NCBI GenBank assembly: GCA_003164135.1
Contig: PLSD01000028.1
Span: forward strand, 62,001 to 126,000
Length of the DNA: 64,000 bases
Source: Acetobacteraceae bacterium
GTDB taxonomy: Bacteria; Pseudomonadota; Alphaproteobacteria; Acetobacterales; Acetobacteraceae
Reading direction: 5' to 3'
In this document: in pieces, positions 47,121 to 55,520 of the stretch
Numbering within the stretch: the first letter of the stretch is position 1
Layout of the letters: each line of letters starts with the position of its first letter
Program-made: the position numbers and the translations under genes
The notes under the pieces: generated by a model
What the model was told of the DNA's origin: nothing
Seen by the model: only the letters and a program-made list of their open reading frames with translations
Databases searched by the model: none

Positions 47121-49331
47121 ATGTATGCCGTGGCTTCCAGCGATGAAATGATCGACCGGTCCGGCCGGATCCGGGCCTCCTGGGTTCCGGTCATGGAGGC
47201 CGTGCGCGATATCGGGCATGACGAATTGGCCCGCCGCTCCGCCGCACTGAACCGGCAGATGCGCCTCGCAGCCCCCTTCGGCGCCTCGCCGGTCCGCCAC
47301 TATGACCCCCTGCCCGCGCCGCTTACCGCGGTAGAATTCTCCTGGCTTGAGGCCGGGCTGCTGCAACGCGCCAAACTGCTCAACGCCGCGCTGGAGGACC
47401 TCTACGGCCCACAAACCCTGCTGCACGACGGCAGCCTCCCCCCGGCACTGGTGCTGGGCAACGAGCATTTCCTGCGCAGCCTGCACACCGGCGGCCTCCT
47501 CCGCTTCCCCCGCCTAACTTTCTACGCGGCGGATGTCGTGCGTGGATCAGACGGCCGCTTCCAGGTCCTGCGCGACCACACCGGCGTCATCCCCGGCCTC
47601 GGCCACGCGCTTTCGCTCCGCCGCATGGCCTCCAGCACGGTCCCGGAACTCTTCCGCGCCGGCGGCCTGCGCAGCCTGCGCCCGGTGCGGGAAATGCTGG
47701 TCGACCATTTGCAACGCTCGGCCGCGGGCGGCCTGGTCGCCGTGCTCTCCGCCGGCGCCGCCAGCCCCGCTTTGGCGCAGGACGCCATGGACGACGCCCT
47801 CCTCGCCCGCGCGCTCGGCGTCCTGCTCATCGAGCCCGGCGACCTCGCCACCCGCAACGGCGGCCTACACATGAAAACCCTGAGCGGCCTGCTGCCCGTC
47901 TCCAGCCTCATCCGCGGCCTTTCGGGCATAGACCTGGACCCGCTGGAGCAAGGCGGGCGCCCCGGTGCAGGCATCCCCGGCGCGTTCGGCGCCATCCGCT
48001 CCGGCGCCCTCGCCATGCACAACGCCCCCGGCAGCGCCCTCATCGAAGCGCCCGAACTTGCGGGATATATCGAGCCGCTGTTCCAGCGCCTGCTCGGCGA
48101 GGCCCCCCTCCTGGCCAAGGCCTCCGGCGACCCGGTGACCAACGCCTCCAAAGCCCCCTTCGTCAACGGCACCAACCTGGTCTCCACCCCCATCCTGTTC
48201 CGGATGTACTCCTGGCACGACGGCAACACCTGGCAGGTTCTCCCCGGCGGCCTCGGCTTCGGCCTGGAACAGAACAGCGCCGCGCAGGGCATGGTCGTCA
48301 CCGGCATGAAGGACGTCTGGATTCTCGACGCCGACGAGCCGCATTTCATCACCGGCGCCACGCATAGCGACCCGCCAACCCGCACCAAATTCCTCGCCGC
48401 CGCGCATCTACCCTCGCGCGTCGCCGACAATCTGTTCTGGCTCGGCCGCTCGGTGGAACGCCTGGAATCCGCCTCCCGCCTGCTCATGCTGGCCCTGCCC
48501 CGCCTGGAATCCGGCACTTCACTCCCGCGCGACCTCGCCGAGCGCGGCCTCATCGCCAAATGCCTGGCCCAGGCCGGGCTGCTCCCGGCGGACCTCGCGG
48601 GCGGCGCCCTTTCCGGCCGGCAGCTGCGCAGCACGCTGGCGCGGCGCAAACCCATCGCCGGTCTGGTCAAGGAGGTCGCCCGCCTGATCAACGCCGCCAG
48701 TGAACGTTTGAGCCCCAGTATGCTCGCCACCGTGCGCTTTGCCCTGCATCAGGCCAACGAATCCCTGCCCAACGAGGAAACCGCCCTCCCCTCCATGCTC
48801 AGCTTCGCCGCCACCTTCGCCGGCATCGCGGCGGAGAACATGTCGCGCGACGGCGGCTGGCTGTTCCTCGAAATGGGCCGCCGCCTGGAGCGCGCCGAAA
48901 CTTTAGCCGAAACCCTCGCCATCCTGCTCAACGCCGCGCCGGAGCGCCTGGAACCCGGCATGGCCCTGGGCATCGAGCTTGCCGACTCCGTGCTGAGCTA
49001 CGATCTGCGCCACGCCGGCATTCTTTCCCCCGGCCCGGTGCTGGAAATGCTGCTGGCCGATACCGGCAACCCGCGCAGCCTCGCCTACCAGTGCATCGTG
49101 CTGCGCAACTGCCTGTCGTACCTCGGCGCCGAGGACGACGCAGAATCCCTGAAACTGCTGCAACAGGAAGTGGTGAACCTCAGCGGCGAAGTCTCCGGCC
49201 TGTCCAAACCGCTCACCGCCATCGGCGCCCGCCTGCGCCTGCTCTCAGACCACGTACACCGCCGCTTCTTCACCCTGCTGCCCGAGGCGCATCAGCTCGA
49301 AGACGAACAGGAGCTGGAAGCCGCGCAATGA
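47121..49331 (+). CDS. circularly permuted ATP-grasp/alpha-E fusion, ATP-grasp half degenerate
   Basis: A 736-residue fusion. Residues 1-430 align with the ATP-grasp family (SGRIRASWVPVMEAV, LLNAALEDLYGPQTLLHDG, VLGNEHFLRS), and 430-736 are a full alpha-E domain (LPSRVADNLFWLGRSVERLESASRLL). Compared with the divergent neighbour, ligand positions have changed: LEDNARTPSG is LRDHTGVIPG, the SPGxxNxxYFEH block is missing, TKPVGESGGYG has no counterpart, and GGGSKDTWVL is GMKDVWIL. The protein is also shorter than I recall for this fusion type. It may be a non-catalytic partner. A short bridging ORF couples it to the transglutaminase gene. Confidence 0.88.
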   Translation: MYAVASSDEMIDRSGRIRASWVPVMEAVRDIGHDELARRSAALNRQMRLAAPFGASPVRHYDPLPAPLTAVEFSWLEAGLLQRAKLLNAALEDLYGPQTLLHDGSLPPALVLGNEHFLRSLHTGGLLRFPRLTFYAADVVRGSDGRFQVLRDHTGVIPGLGHALSLRRMASSTVPELFRAGGLRSLRPVREMLVDHLQRSAAGGLVAVLSAGAASPALAQDAMDDALLARALGVLLIEPGDLATRNGGLHMKTLSGLLPVSSLIRGLSGIDLDPLEQGGRPGAGIPGAFGAIRSGALAMHNAPGSALIEAPELAGYIEPLFQRLLGEAPLLAKASGDPVTNASKAPFVNGTNLVSTPILFRMYSWHDGNTWQVLPGGLGFGLEQNSAAQGMVVTGMKDVWILDADEPHFITGATHSDPPTRTKFLAAAHLPSRVADNLFWLGRSVERLESASRLLMLALPRLESGTSLPRDLAERGLIAKCLAQAGLLPADLAGGALSGRQLRSTLARRKPIAGLVKEVARLINAASERLSPSMLATVRFALHQANESLPNEETALPSMLSFAATFAGIAAENMSRDGGWLFLEMGRRLERAETLAETLAILLNAAPERLEPGMALGIELADSVLSYDLRHAGILSPGPVLEMLLADTGNPRSLAYQCIVLRNCLSYLGAEDDAESLKLLQQEVVNLSGEVSGLSKPLTAIGARLRLLSDHVHRRFFTLLPEAHQLEDEQELEAAQ

Positions 49332-49410
49332 TTATTTGCACCATGTGCAGCCGCGCAATGATATTTCCCCTAATGCGCCACCGCGAAATGAAGTATCACC
49401 TCTCCGCATG
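49321..49410. repeat. three tandem imperfect 30-bp repeats between fusion and transglutaminase genes
   Basis: Units begin at 49321, 49351 and 49381 with CCGCGCAATGA, CCGCGCAATGA and CCGCGAAATGA; the other 19 bases of each unit are diverged. The first unit contains the stop of the fusion gene and the third reaches the ATG of the transglutaminase gene. The 30-base period keeps a frame open across the gap. Confidence 0.7.
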
Positions 49411-49411
49411 A
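49328..49411 (+). CDS. 27-codon bridging ORF (possible translational coupler)
   Basis: Too short for the ORF track as a separate entry. Its ATG overlaps the fusion stop (ATGA at 49328) and its TGA overlaps the transglutaminase ATG (ATGA at 49408), so ribosomes could pass through all three frames without leaving the mRNA. The 27-residue product (MIICTMCSRAMIF...) repeats Met-Ile/Lys every ten codons because it is built of three 30-bp repeats. No domain is evident; the peptide itself may not matter. Confidence 0.5.
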   Translation: MIICTMCSRAMIFPLMRHREMKYHLSA

Positions 49412-50274
49412 TCTACCGCCTGCACCACGCCACCACCTATGACTACGCCAAAGCCGTCGTCCTCGGCACGCATTTCATGCATTTGCTGCCGCGCGACCGC
49501 CCCGGCCAGTCGATCCGCGAGGCCGAGCTGAGCGTATCCCCCCAACCGGAAACGCGGCGCGACGAGACCGATCACTTCGGCAACACCACCACCACCGTCT
49601 CGCTCACCGGGCCACACCGCCAGTTTGTCGTCGCCCTAAGCGCCACCGTGGACGTCGAACAACCCGCCCCGCCGCCGCCCGCGCAAACCCCGCGCTGGGA
49701 GGCCATCGCCGTGCGCGGCCTTAAAGACCCCGACGTCGCCGAATTCTGCCTGCCCAGCGCATTGGCCAAACCCACCGGGGAAATTGCCGACTACACCGCC
49801 GTCAGCTTCCCCCCCGGCCGCACCATCCTCACCGGCCTGCTGGAGCTGAACCTGCGCATCTGGACGGACATGACCTACACCTCAGGTGTCACCAATAATT
49901 CCACCACCGCCGCGCAGGTCTTCAAAACCCGCGCGGGCGTCTGCCAGGACTACGCGCATTTCATGCTCGCCTGCCTGCGCTCGCTTGGTCTGCCGGGGCG
50001 CTACGTCTCCGGCTACCTGCGCACCTCGCCCCCCGCCGGCCAAACCAAACGCCGCGGCGCCGACCAATCCCACGCCTGGGTCTCCGCCTGGCTCGGCCAG
50101 GACATCGGCTGGGTCGACTTCGACCCCACCAACAACCTGCTGGTCTCCAATGAACACGTAACATTAGCCTGGGGCCGCAACTTTCAGGACGTGAGCCCCC
50201 TGCGCGGCATCATTCTGGGCGGCGGCCGGCATACCTTGCGCGTAAATGTCGATCTGGACCCGGTGCTGACCTGA
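49408..50274 (+). CDS. transglutaminase-like cysteine peptidase
   Basis: A 288-residue cytosolic protein. The ATG at 49408 (MIYRLHHATTYDYAKAV) is the family start, and the ORF-track start is 24 codons too early. An N-terminal beta domain is followed by the papain-like core with its triad in RAGVCQDYAHFML (Cys), QSHAWVSAWLG (His) and WVDFDPTNN (Asp). Proteins of this type accompany ATP-grasp/alpha-E genes and are thought to hydrolyse or transfer the peptides those enzymes make. It ends the rightward unit; no Anbu gene follows. Confidence 0.93.
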   Translation: MIYRLHHATTYDYAKAVVLGTHFMHLLPRDRPGQSIREAELSVSPQPETRRDETDHFGNTTTTVSLTGPHRQFVVALSATVDVEQPAPPPPAQTPRWEAIAVRGLKDPDVAEFCLPSALAKPTGEIADYTAVSFPPGRTILTGLLELNLRIWTDMTYTSGVTNNSTTAAQVFKTRAGVCQDYAHFMLACLRSLGLPGRYVSGYLRTSPPAGQTKRRGADQSHAWVSAWLGQDIGWVDFDPTNNLLVSNEHVTLAWGRNFQDVSPLRGIILGGGRHTLRVNVDLDPVLT

Positions 50275-50448
50275 TTTTTGCGGTTCCATTATTTGCGGCT
50301 TTCAACGTCCGCACCATCAACGCAGTCATCCCGGCTTCATCGCGCCATACGGTATTTCATTGTTTTTTCGACACAAACCCGCACAGATTGGGGTGCAAGC
50401 TATTTCTTTAGCTTTACAATCAATCCACTACAAAGCGTTCTTCACAAG

Positions 50449-50464
50449 TGTTCCACGTGGAACA
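50449..50464. promoter_or_regulatory. parS-type ParB-binding palindrome
   Basis: TGTTCCACGTGGAACA is a perfect 16-bp palindrome that fits the bacterial chromosomal parS consensus TGTTNCACGTGNAACA. It lies in the 196-bp non-coding gap after the transglutaminase gene, 6 bases from the stop of a small membrane-protein gene. I found no second copy. ParB would load here and spread; parA and parB are not in the window, but the ParB-interacting MipZ is encoded 11 kb away. Confidence 0.75.
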
Positions 50465-50470
50465 CCCCGC

Positions 50471-50701
50471 CTACCGTCCCTGCAACTTCATGAACACAAA
50501 TCCCGCCAGCCCAAGCAGCACCAGCACCGGGATCACAAACACGGCGGTCCAGAACATCACCCAGACCATCACACCAGCTACACACAAAAACAGCCCGAAC
50601 ATTATCAGCCGGAGCAATATCGCCCCCAGCGTGGGTTTGGGCGGCTCGATGAAATTGCCGTCCGGCGTCATGTCGATAACCGGACCATTTGAATTTGCCA
50701 T
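50471..50701 (-). CDS. small two-helix membrane protein
   Basis: A 76-residue protein from the ATG at 50701 (a GTG one codon earlier is also possible). A polar, acidic N-terminal 25 residues (MTPDGNFIEPPKPTLG) precede two closely spaced hydrophobic segments (LLRLIMFGLFLCVAGVMVWVMFW and VFVIPVLVLLGLAGFVFM). I recognise no family. It follows the phosphotransferase gene by 30 bases on the same strand and ends next to the parS-type site. Confidence 0.75.
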   Translation of the reverse strand: MANSNGPVIDMTPDGNFIEPPKPTLGAILLRLIMFGLFLCVAGVMVWVMFWTAVFVIPVLVLLGLAGFVFMKLQGR

Positions 50702-50731
50702 CACCCCAATATAGCCCCCGGCCGCCGCAAT

Positions 50732-51598
50732 TCAACCAAGCCTCGCCAGCACCGCCTCAAACCGCGCCAGATTCTCCGCCGTATAAGCCTTGTAGTCAAA
50801 ATTCAGCCCCGAGGTGACCTCCGAAACCGCGCTCCACAGCGTCTCGCGCAATAGCGAGGCGCATTGGCTCACCCGGAACGCATCCCAAACCCGCCCCCCC
50901 GGCGCCTCACCAAAATACGCCTCCAGCAGCACCGCGTCGTGTTCAGGTTCAAACCCGTTGTTCGAGGCCAAGTTCGCCAGGTCAAACAGGGAGCTATTGA
51001 ACCCCGCATAATCCCAGTCCAGCAGCCAAAGCCGCTCACCGTCATCGAACACATTCCCCGGCAGCAGGTCATTATGCGAAAACACCACCTCCACCGGCCC
51101 CATCCGCCGCTCCAGCATGTCATTCACGTCCAGCAGCCGCGCCAGTTCAGCCTCCAAGCTGGAACTATTGACCAGCAGCGCCGCGCCGTAGGAGCGGTTA
51201 ATGTGAAACACCCAGAACGCCAGCACTGGCCCCTGCAAATACGGCCCCAACCCGGTGTGGCACTGCTTTATCAACGCCGCCACGCGCGGCAGATTCTCCG
51301 GCCGCCGTATCTCTTCGGGCGTCAGAGTTCGCCCCGGCAACAGCCGGCTCACCATCACCCCAGGTGCCGTGTAATAAATCTCCGGTGAAAGCCCCGCCCG
51401 CGCCGCCGCCCTGGCCGCCGCCTGCTCATTAAAGCGCATCACCCCATGTTCAGGAATATCCTTGCCCAGCCGCACCGCAAAGTGCTGCCCATCCTCCTGC
51501 TCCACGCCATAGTTGCGGTTGGTAATCCCCCCGGTAAGCGGCCAGATTTTAATCTTCCCGGTCCAGAACGGCAGCGCCTCAACCTCAGCCTCGCTCAT
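50732..51598 (-). CDS. choline/ethanolamine kinase-like phosphotransferase (APH fold)
   Basis: A 288-residue kinase of the aminoglycoside phosphotransferase/choline kinase fold. The N-lobe begins with LTGGITNRNYGV, and FAVRLGKDIPEH carries the nucleotide-binding region. The catalytic loop is VFSHNDLLPGNVF (Asp base) and the metal-binding motif is LWLLDWDYAG. It resembles choline kinase or LicA-type enzymes more than resistance enzymes, so the substrate is probably a small alcohol or thiamine-like compound. The neighbouring genes do not help decide. Confidence 0.85.
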   Translation of the reverse strand: MSEAEVEALPFWTGKIKIWPLTGGITNRNYGVEQEDGQHFAVRLGKDIPEHGVMRFNEQAAARAAARAGLSPEIYYTAPGVMVSRLLPGRTLTPEEIRRPENLPRVAALIKQCHTGLGPYLQGPVLAFWVFHINRSYGAALLVNSSSLEAELARLLDVNDMLERRMGPVEVVFSHNDLLPGNVFDDGERLWLLDWDYAGFNSSLFDLANLASNNGFEPEHDAVLLEAYFGEAPGGRVWDAFRVSQCASLLRETLWSAVSEVTSGLNFDYKAYTAENLARFEAVLARLG

Positions 51599-51664
51599 TT
51601 AGCCCCCAAGGTGGAATGTTGCGGTCAGGTTTCCACATTCCCCCGTCCCCCGCAATGCAACCCG

Positions 51665-52537
51665 CTAGGGCGCGGGAGCATGCTTCACCGAGCGCTTCCA
51701 CTCCCGGTCCATCGCCGCGTTCACCTCGGCGCCAAACAGCACCACATAGGCCGACAAATAGAACCACATCATCAGGCCGATCAGTGTGGAGAGCGGACCA
51801 TAGGTCACGTTGTAAACCGCGAAATGCCCGACATAAAAGCCAAACGCCCAGGACACCAGCAACCACAACACCGTCGCAATTCCCGCCCCCGGCGCATAGA
51901 ATATCCGGTTCCCCCCCGCCGGTCCAAACCGATACACCAGCCCCAGCGCCATCAGCACAAAAAAGATCATTGCAGCCGAGCTGAGCAAGTTAACGAACAA
52001 CTTCGTATCCCCAGGTACCCCAAGGAACGCCAGCGCAAAGGGAATGAACACCAGCAACCCAACCGCCATCGCCGCGCCGATCACCGCCACCAGCGTCATG
52101 CCCAGCGAGATCAACTGGAACTTAACAATCCCGCGCTCCTCTCGTTCATGATACGCCATTGAAAGCGCGTTCAGGACCGATTTCGTCCCCGTCGTGGCCG
52201 ACCAGAACGAGATCACCAGACTGATGACAAAACTCAGCCCCAACCCCTGCGCCGGCGCCTCCACCAGGCTCTGAATCCGGTCCGAGATCAGCGAAAACAC
52301 GGCCGGCGGCATAAAAGTCTGCAAATACTGCAACTGCGGCTGCACCGTGTCCGGGTTGTACAGCAGGCCGTAGAAAGAAATCAGCATGGTAATGGTGGGA
52401 AACAGCGCCAGAGTCGCATAAAACGCGCAGCCCGCCGCCACCAGCGATACCCGCTGCGATGCCGTCGCCTGCCCCGCCGCCACCATGGCCCGCCGTATCA
52501 GCGGCAGGTGGTGCTTATGCATTAATTTCATCAGCAT
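51665..52537 (-). CDS. YihY/virulence factor BrkB family membrane protein
   Basis: A 290-residue inner-membrane protein with about six helices. The conserved start region ASQRVSLVAAGCAFYATLALFPTITMLISFYGLL and the later SYVVLFGAEVNAAMDREW are typical of the family, once misnamed RNase BN. Its function is uncertain; some members export or tolerate solutes. It stands alone between same-strand genes with short gaps of about 55-65 bases. Confidence 0.92.
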   Translation of the reverse strand: MLMKLMHKHHLPLIRRAMVAAGQATASQRVSLVAAGCAFYATLALFPTITMLISFYGLLYNPDTVQPQLQYLQTFMPPAVFSLISDRIQSLVEAPAQGLGLSFVISLVISFWSATTGTKSVLNALSMAYHEREERGIVKFQLISLGMTLVAVIGAAMAVGLLVFIPFALAFLGVPGDTKLFVNLLSSAAMIFFVLMALGLVYRFGPAGGNRIFYAPGAGIATVLWLLVSWAFGFYVGHFAVYNVTYGPLSTLIGLMMWFYLSAYVVLFGAEVNAAMDREWKRSVKHAPAP

Positions 52538-52593
52538 GTTTTAATCCTACGGCTTTTTCCGCGCCGGGCAAACACGCCACAAAACCGTAACAA

Positions 52594-53445
52594 CTACCCG
52601 CGCAGCAAAAACGCCCGCACCGCCGCAATCGCCGGCGCATCCATCAACGCCGGCGCATGCCCGGCGTCCGCCACCACATAGCCGTGGGCACCGGATTTCT
52701 GCATCCGCTCAAACGTTTCGGGCAACAGCAAATCGCTGGAAGCCCCGCGCACCGCCAGTATCGGCATTTTCAGCATGTCCCACAGCGGCCACATATCCAC
52801 ATCCAGCGCCACGGTGTTGCGCACCGGCTCGGCGATTTTCGGGTCGTAATGCAGCGCAAACGCGCCCTGCCCGGTCTGGTCCGCCACCACCCGTGCGGAA
52901 AACCGTGCCAGATGCGCCCATTGCTTGTCAGTCAACTTGCCAAACGGCGCATAAATTTCCCGCAAATGCACCTCCAGCGCCGCCAGGCTGGCAAAGCGCT
53001 CATTCGGCGTGGTCAGCGTACCGCCAATCCGCTTGAGCGACGCCGCGGGAATATGCGGGCCAATATCATTGAGCACCAGCTTGGTAATCGGCGTATTCCC
53101 CGCCGCCGCGATCATCATGCCGCAGATGCCGCCCAGCGAGGTTCCCACCCACGCCACCGGCTTGTTCAGCGCCGCAAGTAAGTGCGCCAGCGCCACCACG
53201 TAGCTCGGCGGCTGATACGCCATGGCATCGGGCAGCCAATCGGACTTTCCGCGCCCCGGCAGATCCGGGCAGATCACATGGAACCGGTCCGCAAGCCCTT
53301 CCGCCAAGGGGTCGAAGTCGCGCCCGTTGCGTGAGAGCCCATGCACGCACACCACCGCCGGCGCCGCCGGGTTGCCGAATTCAACATAGGCCATTTTGTG
53401 GAATTTCGTGCCGAGCAGATAGTTAACCGAATTCGCCCGCGCCAT
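52594..53445 (-). CDS. alpha/beta hydrolase
   Basis: A 283-residue hydrolase with the oxyanion segment CVHGLSRNGRDF, the nucleophile elbow WVGTSLGGICGM (Ser about 103), an acidic residue in RGASSDLLLPE and the catalytic His in ADAGHAPALMD. The HGLSRNGRDFDPLA start is typical of a group of alphaproteobacterial hydrolases of unknown substrate. A strong GAGGAG site precedes the ATG. It is divergent from the third GT87 gene. Confidence 0.88.
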   Translation of the reverse strand: MARANSVNYLLGTKFHKMAYVEFGNPAAPAVVCVHGLSRNGRDFDPLAEGLADRFHVICPDLPGRGKSDWLPDAMAYQPPSYVVALAHLLAALNKPVAWVGTSLGGICGMMIAAAGNTPITKLVLNDIGPHIPAASLKRIGGTLTTPNERFASLAALEVHLREIYAPFGKLTDKQWAHLARFSARVVADQTGQGAFALHYDPKIAEPVRNTVALDVDMWPLWDMLKMPILAVRGASSDLLLPETFERMQKSGAHGYVVADAGHAPALMDAPAIAAVRAFLLRG

Positions 53446-53508
53446 GATTTACTCCTCACAAATTCCCGCGCGGGCATCGACCGCCCCGCACGGCTCCGTT
53501 AGGCTTAA

Positions 53509-54684
53509 ATGATGCCGACGCCCGCCACAACCAGCCCACGCAACCTCATCATCGCCGTGGTCGTCGCCGCCTGCGCCGCGCTCAACCTCGCGGTACTTGC
53601 AATCTGCCTGCTCCACCCCCCCGGGCTGAACAGCGATTTCATGGCGTTCTGGTCGTTCCCGCGCTTCGCCGCCACGCATCCCATCGCCCAGATTTATGAC
53701 GCTGCCACCCTGCAAAGCTTCCAGCAGACACTCTATCCGGGCTTCCATAGCTTCTACCCCTACCTCTACCCGCCGACCTTCCTGCTCCCCAGCTGGTGGC
53801 TCAAATTCTTCTCCTTCACCGCCGCGCAATGGCTCTGGACGCTCTCCGGCCTCGCCCTGTTCACCGCCGCCACGTTCGCGTTCTTCCCGCGGCGGCGCTG
53901 GCTCATGCTGCTCGCCCTGCTGGCCAGCCCCGCCTCGCTGCTCTGCGGCGTTACCGGGGAGACCGCCTATTTCACCTCGGCTTTGCTGTTGTTCGGCTTT
54001 GCCGCGCTACCCACGCGCCCGCTGCTTGCAGGCCTCGCATTCGGCCTGCTCACGCTCAAACCTCAGCTTGGCGTGCTCATCCCCTTCTTCCTGCTCGCAC
54101 GCGGCGACTGGCGCGCCATCCTCGCCGCCAGCGCCACCGCGCTTGGCCTCGTCGCACTCTCCTGCCTCGCTTTTCCGCCAAGCCTGTGGCTGCTCTGGGC
54201 ACACACGCTCCCCACCTACCAGACACAATATTTCACCGGCCACGGCCTCAACCTGAACATCATCGTCACCCCCGCCGCCAACCTCGTCACGCTCGGCGTG
54301 GCCCCCGCCAAGGCGTGGCTGGTGCAGACGCTTTGCAGCATCGTCATCGCCGCGCTGGTGTTCCTCACCGCCCGGCGGCGGGCATCTTACCCGCTGGCGG
54401 TGGCCGTGCTGCTCACCGGCAGCTTCCTCGCCGTGCCGCACGCCTATGCGTATGACAGCATTACCCTCACCGCCGCCATGGCGCTTTGCCTGACGACCAA
54501 AACCCCGCTCTGGCAGGTGCTACTGGGCTGCCTGGTCTACCTCGCGCCGTTGATGCTACTCTCCCCGGCCGCGCATTGGTTCCTCTATTCCCTGCCCGAA
54601 ACCCTGCTTTTCGCCAGCATCGTGGCCCTCGCGCTGCGTTCATCTGCCAGCAACCACAAATCAGTTATTGACGCAGGCTCCTGA
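53509..54684 (+). CDS. GT87-family (DUF2029) membrane glycosyltransferase, third copy
   Basis: A 391-residue GT-C protein with about ten helices. NSDFMAFWSF corresponds to the catalytic DFxxFW loop of the family, YLYPPTFLLPSWWL to the YPP segment and FGLLTLKPQLGVLIPFFLLARG to the cytoplasmic KPQ loop. It is more distant from the 28-31 kb pair than those are from each other, so it is an older paralogue. The sugar and acceptor are unknown. Its end lies just before bpt, which may be cotranscribed. Confidence 0.85.
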   Translation: MMPTPATTSPRNLIIAVVVAACAALNLAVLAICLLHPPGLNSDFMAFWSFPRFAATHPIAQIYDAATLQSFQQTLYPGFHSFYPYLYPPTFLLPSWWLKFFSFTAAQWLWTLSGLALFTAATFAFFPRRRWLMLLALLASPASLLCGVTGETAYFTSALLLFGFAALPTRPLLAGLAFGLLTLKPQLGVLIPFFLLARGDWRAILAASATALGLVALSCLAFPPSLWLLWAHTLPTYQTQYFTGHGLNLNIIVTPAANLVTLGVAPAKAWLVQTLCSIVIAALVFLTARRRASYPLAVAVLLTGSFLAVPHAYAYDSITLTAAMALCLTTKTPLWQVLLGCLVYLAPLMLLSPAAHWFLYSLPETLLFASIVALALRSSASNHKSVIDAGS

Positions 54685-54703
54685 ACGCCCAAACATACAC
54701 ATA

Positions 54704-55471
54704 ATGAGCTTCAAGCCCGCCCGCCGCCCGCATTTCTTCTACACCACGGCACCCCTGCCGTGCCCCTATGTGGCTGGCCGCACCGAGCGCAAGGTGGTGA
54801 CGGAGCTTGCCGGCGTCTCGGCCGAAACCCTGCACGACCGCCTCTCACGCGGCGGCTTCCGCCGTAGCCATAACATCGCCTACGCGCCAGTCTGCCCCAA
54901 CTGCAACGCCTGCATACCCATCCGCATCCGCGCGCGGGATTTTGCCCCCAACCGCACGCAAAAACGCATCGCCCGCGTGAATGCCGACCTTGTGGTGCAG
55001 GAAATTCCGCCCCGCGCCACCACCGAGCAATACCAGCTTTTTCAGCGCTACCAGCAGGCCCGCCACGGCGAGGGCGACATGGCGACCATGAGTTTTTACG
55101 ACTACCGCGCCATGGTGGAAGACACGCCGATCGAAACCTCGATCGTCGAATTCCGCACCCCCCAAGGCACCCTGCTCGGCGCCTGCCTCACCGACCGCCT
55201 GGGCGACGGACTCTCCGCCGTCTACAGCTTCTTCGAGGTCGGCATGGACGAACGCTCGCTAGGGACCTACGCCGTCATCTGGCTGGTCTCCCGCGCGGTG
55301 GAGTTGGGGCTGCCATTCGTCTACCTCGGCTACTGGGTCGAGGAGAGCCGCAAAATGGCCTACAAAGCTAAGTTCAAGCCCAGCGAAGTGCTAAAGCACG
55401 GGCAGTGGGTGCCTCTGGTGGAGCAGCGGGCGCACCAACCGGCGGTTGCAGCGTTGGTGACGGCCGAGTAA
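54704..55471 (+). CDS. bpt: aspartate/glutamate leucyltransferase (Bpt)
   Basis: A 255-residue aminoacyl-tRNA-protein transferase of the ATE1-like bacterial type, which adds Leu from Leu-tRNA to N-terminal Asp or Glu and so marks proteins for ClpAP. The ATG at 54704 (MSFKPARRPHFFYTT) is the natural family start; the ORF-track start overlaps the GT87 gene. The cysteine motif CPVYAGRTE-like PCPYVAGRTE and CPNCNACIPIRIR, and the C-terminal YLGYWVEESRKMAYKAKFKPSE, are diagnostic. No aat or clp genes are nearby. Confidence 0.94.
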   Translation: MSFKPARRPHFFYTTAPLPCPYVAGRTERKVVTELAGVSAETLHDRLSRGGFRRSHNIAYAPVCPNCNACIPIRIRARDFAPNRTQKRIARVNADLVVQEIPPRATTEQYQLFQRYQQARHGEGDMATMSFYDYRAMVEDTPIETSIVEFRTPQGTLLGACLTDRLGDGLSAVYSFFEVGMDERSLGTYAVIWLVSRAVELGLPFVYLGYWVEESRKMAYKAKFKPSEVLKHGQWVPLVEQRAHQPAVAALVTAE

Positions 55472-55520
55472 TGTTCGGCATGGTCTGAGTTCCGCCGAGG
55501 CGGTCGCCTTGGGAGTAAAG

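Noticed and set aside
47522-48730. 402-aa minus-strand ORF
   Set aside because: Antisense shadow of the ATP-grasp/alpha-E fusion; Arg/Ser/Pro-rich with no motif.
50275-50700. Search for an Anbu-type proteasome subunit after the transglutaminase gene
   Set aside because: The stretch holds only a parS-type site and a small two-helix membrane protein on the other strand.
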